A stretch of DNA of 64,000 nucleotides from Streptomyces hygroscopicus subsp. hygroscopicus (GTDB lineage: Bacteria; Actinomycetota; Actinomycetes; Streptomycetales; Streptomycetaceae). Location of the stretch: NCBI RefSeq assembly GCF_001553455.1, contig NZ_BBOX01000059.1, positions 1 to 64,000 on the forward strand. The letters run 5' to 3'. This document shows positions 59,857 through 64,000 of the stretch, piece after piece (positions within the stretch are counted from its first letter, which is position 1; each line of letters opens with the position of its first letter). A program made the translations under genes and the position numbers. Under the pieces are notes generated by a model. It was not told the origin of the DNA and searched no databases. It saw nothing but the letters and a program-made list of their open reading frames with translations.

Positions 59857-61323
59857 TCACTTCCTCGCGAAGGCGGCGGTCGGAGCAAGGGCGCGGGCGT
59901 GACGCAGGTCGATCGCCGCGTGGTAGGGGCGGGCATGGGCCTGGTTGTAGCCAAGTTCGTGCAGCAGCCTGCGCAGATACAGCAGGCGGTGCAGCTGATG
60001 GCCGGACGCGGTGCCGAGCAGCAGCCGCAGCACGCGCTCGCGCCAGGCGTCGGCCGCGCCGAAGACCTGTCGCAGCACGGCCTGTCGGGTCCGGGGCCAG
60101 TGCGGTGCGCCCGCCAGGGCGCCGAGCATCGTCTCCAGCGAGTCGACGCCGAGACGCCGCGCGCTCTCGAACGCCGCCTCGTCGGCGGCGAAGTACTCCA
60201 GGGCACGCTCGATGGCGACCAGGTCCTGAAGCGGCGACTGCTCCGCCCAGCGCGGGTCGTCCGGGGACAGGGCGGGCGTCGACAGATCGATCACCGTCAT
60301 GCGCCAGCCGGTGTCGGCGCCGGTTCCGGCCGCGCACAGCAGATGGGACAGGTGCAGGTCACCGTGGCAGGGGCCGGACGGCACGGCGGCCCCGCCGCCG
60401 AAGCCGCTCTCCAGGGCGTGGAGGGTGTCGCGCAGGGCCGCGAACGCGGCGGCGTGCGCGGCCTTCGGCAGGGGCAGTTCGCCGGCGCGGCGGTCGAGCG
60501 CGCCGACCCGGGCGGTCGCGTCGGCGAGGGCCTCGCGCACCGGGTATCCGGCCGCCGTACCGCCCAGCTGCCGCTCCAGATCCTGGTGGAAGCCGCGCAG
60601 GAACTCCCCGGCCCTCCTCAGCGCCCCTTCCAGGGGCCGCAGATGCGAGCGCGCCAGATGGTCCGCCGGCGGCGCGCCGGCACGCGTCGACCGGGGCCAC
60701 ATCGAGCGCAGGTTCTCGCGCAGCGGCAGGTCGATACCCTCGCCCCGGACGTACCCGTAGACCACCCCGAGCGGGTGCCGGGCCGTGCCGGACGGGTCGG
60801 TGTAGGCGTAGTCGCCGATCCACCGCGGGGTGCGGCCGGTGCCGTTCATGCGGCGCAGCAGTTCCGGCTCGTGGATCGCCTGATCAAGGCGGCGGTAGGT
60901 CTTGTGGACGCACCACGTGCCCGCGACGTCCACCAGGGACAGGGCGTTGGAGGACCAGCCGCGGTCGAACGGCAGGCGCCGCACCGACGTCGGGCGGTGG
61001 CCGGCCCCGCGGAACTCGACGGTGCCACCGCGCACGGTGGGCAGCCGCCCGCCGGCCAGGGTGCGGGTCACCGCGGCGACGTCGAACGCGTCACTGCCGT
61101 GTGCCTCCTCCAGCCGGCCCGTGCCGTCCGTGCGCACCGGCACGAAGAACCGCTGACCCGACGCGGGGCCGCCGACCGCCGCGACGATCAGGAGCAGCGC
61201 CGCCCGGTCGAGCACGGCGTGGTCGACCCGTTCGTAGCGCACGGCGGCGCGGGCGTCCTCGGGCATCCAGGGGGCGGTGCGCAGCAGAGCGTCCAGTGCG
61301 GCGTCCGCTTCGGAAGGGATCAC
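59857..61323 (-). CDS. Maltokinase-like APH-fold kinase
   Basis: The 488-aa protein has an N-terminal cap domain (~1-110) followed by an APH-fold kinase. Motifs include TWCVHKTYRRLD (ATP-site Lys), a catalytic loop PCHGDLHLSHLLC (HxDxxxxx) and MTVIDLSTP (metal-binding Asp). Size and cap are those of Pep2/maltokinase-like enzymes, but the C-terminal parts are divergent and the catalytic-loop Asn position is replaced. It may phosphorylate a product for storage, export or self-protection. Six bases separate its start from the permease gene. Confidence 0.78.
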   Translation of the reverse strand: MIPSEADAALDALLRTAPWMPEDARAAVRYERVDHAVLDRAALLLIVAAVGGPASGQRFFVPVRTDGTGRLEEAHGSDAFDVAAVTRTLAGGRLPTVRGGTVEFRGAGHRPTSVRRLPFDRGWSSNALSLVDVAGTWCVHKTYRRLDQAIHEPELLRRMNGTGRTPRWIGDYAYTDPSGTARHPLGVVYGYVRGEGIDLPLRENLRSMWPRSTRAGAPPADHLARSHLRPLEGALRRAGEFLRGFHQDLERQLGGTAAGYPVREALADATARVGALDRRAGELPLPKAAHAAAFAALRDTLHALESGFGGGAAVPSGPCHGDLHLSHLLCAAGTGADTGWRMTVIDLSTPALSPDDPRWAEQSPLQDLVAIERALEYFAADEAAFESARRLGVDSLETMLGALAGAPHWPRTRQAVLRQVFGAADAWRERVLRLLLGTASGHQLHRLLYLRRLLHELGYNQAHARPYHAAIDLRHARALAPTAAFARK

Positions 61324-61329
61324 GTGCTC

Positions 61330-62136
61330 TCAACTCCCGGTCGTCTCATGGGTGGACAGGCCGCGCCGCCACACCGCGAGCGCGAGGGCCAGCGCCCCGG
61401 CCGTCACCGCGGGCAGCCACACCAGCAGGTCGGCGTCGCCGGTGAGCAGATAGGCGCAGGGCGCGTACGAGGTGAAGGCGAAGGGCAGCACCCAGGTCAG
61501 CAGGGAGCGCAGGGTCGGGTGGTAGATGTCGAGCGGGTAGGCGGCGAACTCGGACACCTGGTTCGCCGCGTACATCGCGGGAAGGCTGGTGACCGTCCAG
61601 AAGGACAGCGAGGAGAACAGCAGCTTCACCGCCGTGTGGATCAGCGCCCCGCACACCACGAGCAGCGGGGCGAGCGCCCACTGCGTGGCGGTCGGGTCCA
61701 GGCCGAGGCGCGACCCCGACCAGCCCACGAGGACGCCGCCGACGATCAGCTCGCCGAAGCCGTCGGGATGGAAGAACCGCTCGGACAGCAGCGAGAACAG
61801 CGGGCTGACCGGCCGCACGAGATGCCGGTAGAACTCTCCTCGCTGGACCAGCTTCCGTCCCAGTTCCCACAGCTGGTCGGTGAAGAGGTGATCGAGTCCG
61901 CGCGGCAGCAGGGAGAAGCCGAGCAGGAACACCACCTCGTGGTACGACCAGCCGCCCACCGCCGGCACCTGCCGGAACACCAGGCCCACCACCGCCGTTT
62001 GCACCCCGACCCGCACCAGGAACGCCCCCGCGCCGAGCAGGAAGTCCAGCCGGTAGGTGACCAGCCGGTGCAGACCGACCCCGCCCAGGAACCAGGACAG
62101 ACGCGCATACCGTGCCGCCGTGCGCAGCGCACTCAT
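61330..62136 (-). CDS. ABC-2 type transporter permease
   Basis: The 268-aa protein has six hydrophobic segments in the arrangement of the COG3694 permeases (LHRLVTYRLDFLLGAGAFLV start, TSYAPCAYLLTGDADLLVWL near the end). These partner with COG4587 permeases and COG4586 ATPases. The start overlaps the next permease's stop by four bases (ATGA). Probable role: one half of an exporter for the cluster product. Confidence 0.85.
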   Translation of the reverse strand: MSALRTAARYARLSWFLGGVGLHRLVTYRLDFLLGAGAFLVRVGVQTAVVGLVFRQVPAVGGWSYHEVVFLLGFSLLPRGLDHLFTDQLWELGRKLVQRGEFYRHLVRPVSPLFSLLSERFFHPDGFGELIVGGVLVGWSGSRLGLDPTATQWALAPLLVVCGALIHTAVKLLFSSLSFWTVTSLPAMYAANQVSEFAAYPLDIYHPTLRSLLTWVLPFAFTSYAPCAYLLTGDADLLVWLPAVTAGALALALAVWRRGLSTHETTGS

Positions 62137-62957
62137 CCGCCCAGCACCTCCAGCCTGCCCAGGGCCCTGCGCCACAGCACGGCGCACACCGCCGCGAGCC
62201 CCGCGGCCCAGCCCGCCTGCTGCGCCAGCACACCGAACGCCCCGGCCGCCCCGTCGTAGCGTCCGAGCAACAGCGTCAGCGGGCCGTCGGCCATGCCCCG
62301 GAACGGCAGCGCGCGGGCGAGCGCCGCCAGTGGCCCCGGCATCAGCGCGATCGGCACCAACTGGCCGGCGAAGAAGGCGACCACGCTCTGCTTGACCATG
62401 CGCACGCCCCAGGTGTTGGTGGTGAGGAAGCCGGCCATTCCGGTGAGCAGGTTGACGCAGAACGCGATGAGGACGGACAGCACGGCCGACACCGCGAACA
62501 GGGCCGCGTCGCCCGGACGGGGCACCGCGAGTGGCACCAGGAACGCGAAGAGGAGGAGGACCGGCACCCCGACGAGCACCGCGTTGGCCGCGACCACCGG
62601 CAGACAGGCGAAGAACCGCACCAGCGGATAGCTGACCGGGCGCACCAGCATCACCGCGACGTCCCCGCGGTACACCTCGGCCGCGACCTCGTCGTCCACC
62701 CGGTTGGTGTGCAGCACCTGAAGTATCTGGGCGAGAAGGAGGTAGGTGGTGATGCCCGCGAGGGTGAAGCCGCCGGGCCCGCCGCTCGCCGGGGCGTCCG
62801 CGTACACGGCCCGCCACAGGAACACGGTGACGGCCGCCCCGGCGGCCGCGGTCACCCCCGTGACCACGAACATCGAGCGGTACTGGAGCAGCGACTGCAG
62901 CCCGCCGGTCGCGAACGGGACGTAGGCCCGCACCGCGCGCACCCTCCCCGGCCTCAT
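62133..62957 (-). CDS. ABC-2 type transporter permease
   Basis: The 274-aa protein starts MRPGRVRAVRAYVPFATGGL and has six predicted membrane segments, with the EVYRGDVAVMLVRPVSYPLV segment typical of COG4587-type permeases. The two neighbouring genes encode the second permease and the ATPase. Overlaps of four bases on both sides show translational coupling. Confidence 0.85.
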   Translation of the reverse strand: MRPGRVRAVRAYVPFATGGLQSLLQYRSMFVVTGVTAAAGAAVTVFLWRAVYADAPASGGPGGFTLAGITTYLLLAQILQVLHTNRVDDEVAAEVYRGDVAVMLVRPVSYPLVRFFACLPVVAANAVLVGVPVLLLFAFLVPLAVPRPGDAALFAVSAVLSVLIAFCVNLLTGMAGFLTTNTWGVRMVKQSVVAFFAGQLVPIALMPGPLAALARALPFRGMADGPLTLLLGRYDGAAGAFGVLAQQAGWAAGLAAVCAVLWRRALGRLEVLGG

Positions 62958-63979
62958 ACGGCGCTCACCCCGGAGGGGGCCGCCGGGCGCTGCCGCCCGT
63001 AGATCTGCCGCAGCACGTCCTCCAGATCCGGCTCGGGCGCATAGCAGTCGGCCAGGTCGAAGTGGTCCAGGAGAAACGCGAGCACCTGACGCGAGGTGAA
63101 CTCGGCCGCGGGATAGTCCACGTGGACGCGACCGCCGTCGGCGGGCACGGCCCGCACCCCCGGCAGCCCCCGCTCGACCGTGGCGCAGACGGCGTCCGCC
63201 GCGAGCCGGTCCCGGTGGTCGAAGAGGACCGAACGCCGGTCGGCCGAGCGCAGCAGGTCCTGGATGCTCCCCTGATGCACCACCCGGCCCCGGTCCACGA
63301 CCAGGGCGCTGTCGCAGATCGCGGCGATGTCGGCGATGTCGTGGCTGGTGAGCACCACCGTGGTGCCCAGCTCGCGGTGTGCGCGGTTGACCAGTTCGCG
63401 CACCGCCTCCTTGAGCACCATGTCGAGGCCGATGGTGGGCTCGTCCCAGAACACGACGGCCGGATCGTGCAGCAGGCTCGCGGCGATCTCCGCGCGCATC
63501 CGCTGCCCGAGGCTCAACTGCCGCACCGGGGTCGTGCCGAGCGCGTCGATGTCCAGGAGTTCGCGGTACCGGGCCAGATTGCGCCGGTAGACGTGGTCGG
63601 GGATGTCGTAGATCCGGCGCAGGATGCGGAACGAGTCCGGCACCGACAGGTCCCACCACAACTGGCTGCGCTGGCCGAAGACGACCCCGATGGACCGGGC
63701 GTTGCGCTGCCGGTGCCGGTACGGCTCGATGCCGCGCACCCGGCAGTACCCCGACGTGGGCGTCATGATCCCGGTGAGCATCTTGATGGTGGTGGACTTC
63801 CCGGCGCCGTTGGCCCCGATGTACGCGGTGCGCGAGCCGGCCGGGATCTCGAAGGACACCCTGTCCACGGCGCGCGTCACCCGGTACCTGCGGGTGAAGA
63901 GGGTGGCCAGGGACCCCGCCAGACCCGGCCGCCGTTCGGGGATCCTGAACTCCTTGACCAGCTCATGCGCCACGATCAC
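62954..63979 (-). CDS. ABC transporter ATPase (COG4586 type)
   Basis: The 341-aa ATPase has Walker A GANGAGKST, signature LSLGQRMRAEIA, Walker B AVVFWDEPT and the switch His in TSHD. Its C-terminal ~100 residues form the extra domain common in COG4586 proteins. With the two permeases it makes a complete ABC-2 exporter, likely for the cluster's oligosaccharide or cyclitol product. The GTG start overlaps the upstream gene's stop. Confidence 0.92.
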   Translation of the reverse strand: MIVAHELVKEFRIPERRPGLAGSLATLFTRRYRVTRAVDRVSFEIPAGSRTAYIGANGAGKSTTIKMLTGIMTPTSGYCRVRGIEPYRHRQRNARSIGVVFGQRSQLWWDLSVPDSFRILRRIYDIPDHVYRRNLARYRELLDIDALGTTPVRQLSLGQRMRAEIAASLLHDPAVVFWDEPTIGLDMVLKEAVRELVNRAHRELGTTVVLTSHDIADIAAICDSALVVDRGRVVHQGSIQDLLRSADRRSVLFDHRDRLAADAVCATVERGLPGVRAVPADGGRVHVDYPAAEFTSRQVLAFLLDHFDLADCYAPEPDLEDVLRQIYGRQRPAAPSGVSAV

Positions 63980-64000
63980 TGCGCGACCGCCCCGTCGATC
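63976..64000 (-). CDS. C-terminal end of the preceding cluster gene (partial)
   Basis: The last seven codons (IDGAVAQ) and TGA stop of a gene entering from the right edge overlap the ATPase start by three bases (GTGA). The operon therefore begins outside this window. Confidence 0.6.

Noticed and set aside
48294..62259. Series of very long plus-strand frames (661 to 864 codons) opposite the cluster
   Set aside because: All are antisense shadows; every real motif (cyclase, MalQ, GT5, HAD, PfkB, GlgC, APH, ABC-2) lies on the minus strand.
1..64000. CRISPR arrays, tRNA or rRNA genes
   Set aside because: No regularly spaced repeats, no tRNA-like cloverleaf or rRNA sequence was noticed on reading; a dedicated scan was not possible.

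Overview
The window is high-G+C actinobacterial DNA, almost certainly Streptomyces. GTG starts are frequent, GGAGG-type ribosome sites precede many genes, stop/start overlaps are common, and one gene encodes an endo-beta-N-acetylglucosaminidase H nearly identical in style to the S. plicatus enzyme. The many broken transposases, recombinases and gene fragments between roughly 2 and 47 kb look like a chromosome arm or other accessory region. I saw no tRNA, rRNA or CRISPR array.

Left part (0-21.7 kb): a YVTN/IPT repeat protein; an NAD(P)-binding reductase and its divergent TetR regulator with two palindromic operators between them; a frameshifted serine recombinase; a PPOX-fold enzyme; a three-gene module of two tyrosine recombinases with a small HTH protein between them (Tn554-like logic); a decayed DDE insertion sequence with a diverged repeat on each side; DUF3224 and GNAT proteins; a MurJ-type flippase paralogue divergent from a large polytopic membrane protein; an APH-fold kinase; a secreted I36-type inhibitor; an MFS pump with a divergent TetR regulator that is coupled to a mycothiol-dependent nitroreductase-like protein.

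Middle (21.7-32.2 kb): a LacI regulator and a divergent six-gene operon: FrlB-type deglycase, FrlD-type kinase, hydantoinase/oxoprolinase A and B subunits, an MHS-family permease and a cytosolic gamma-glutamyltransferase homologue. Two identical-core LacI palindromes lie at the operon's front. The combination suggests uptake and breakdown of glycated (Amadori) gamma-glutamyl, glutamine or pyroglutamate compounds.

Graveyard (32.2-46.8 kb): intact genes (AAC(3)-type acetyltransferase, Tat-exported DJ-1/PfpI protein, AraC regulator, small secreted protein, alpha/beta hydrolase, methyltransferase, SpoIIE phosphatase, EndoH, TauE/SafE exporter with divergent LysR) are separated by decayed integrase, APH, FG-GAP and serine-hydrolase remnants.

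Right part (46.8-64 kb): one minus-strand, tightly coupled 17-kb gene set that enters from the right edge. It encodes an ABC-2 exporter (ATPase and two permeases), a maltokinase-like kinase, two GT5-like glycosyltransferases (one fused to a HAD phosphatase), a GlgC-like nucleotidyltransferase, a PfkB kinase, an amylomaltase, a sugar-phosphate cyclase of the 2-epi-5-epi-valiolone synthase type, a cupin, a ROK kinase and an RmlD-like reductase. This parallels acarbose/validamycin logic, but no aminotransferase is visible, so it is a strong candidate for an undescribed carbasugar-glycoside pathway. It ends abruptly against a truncated serine hydrolase gene.
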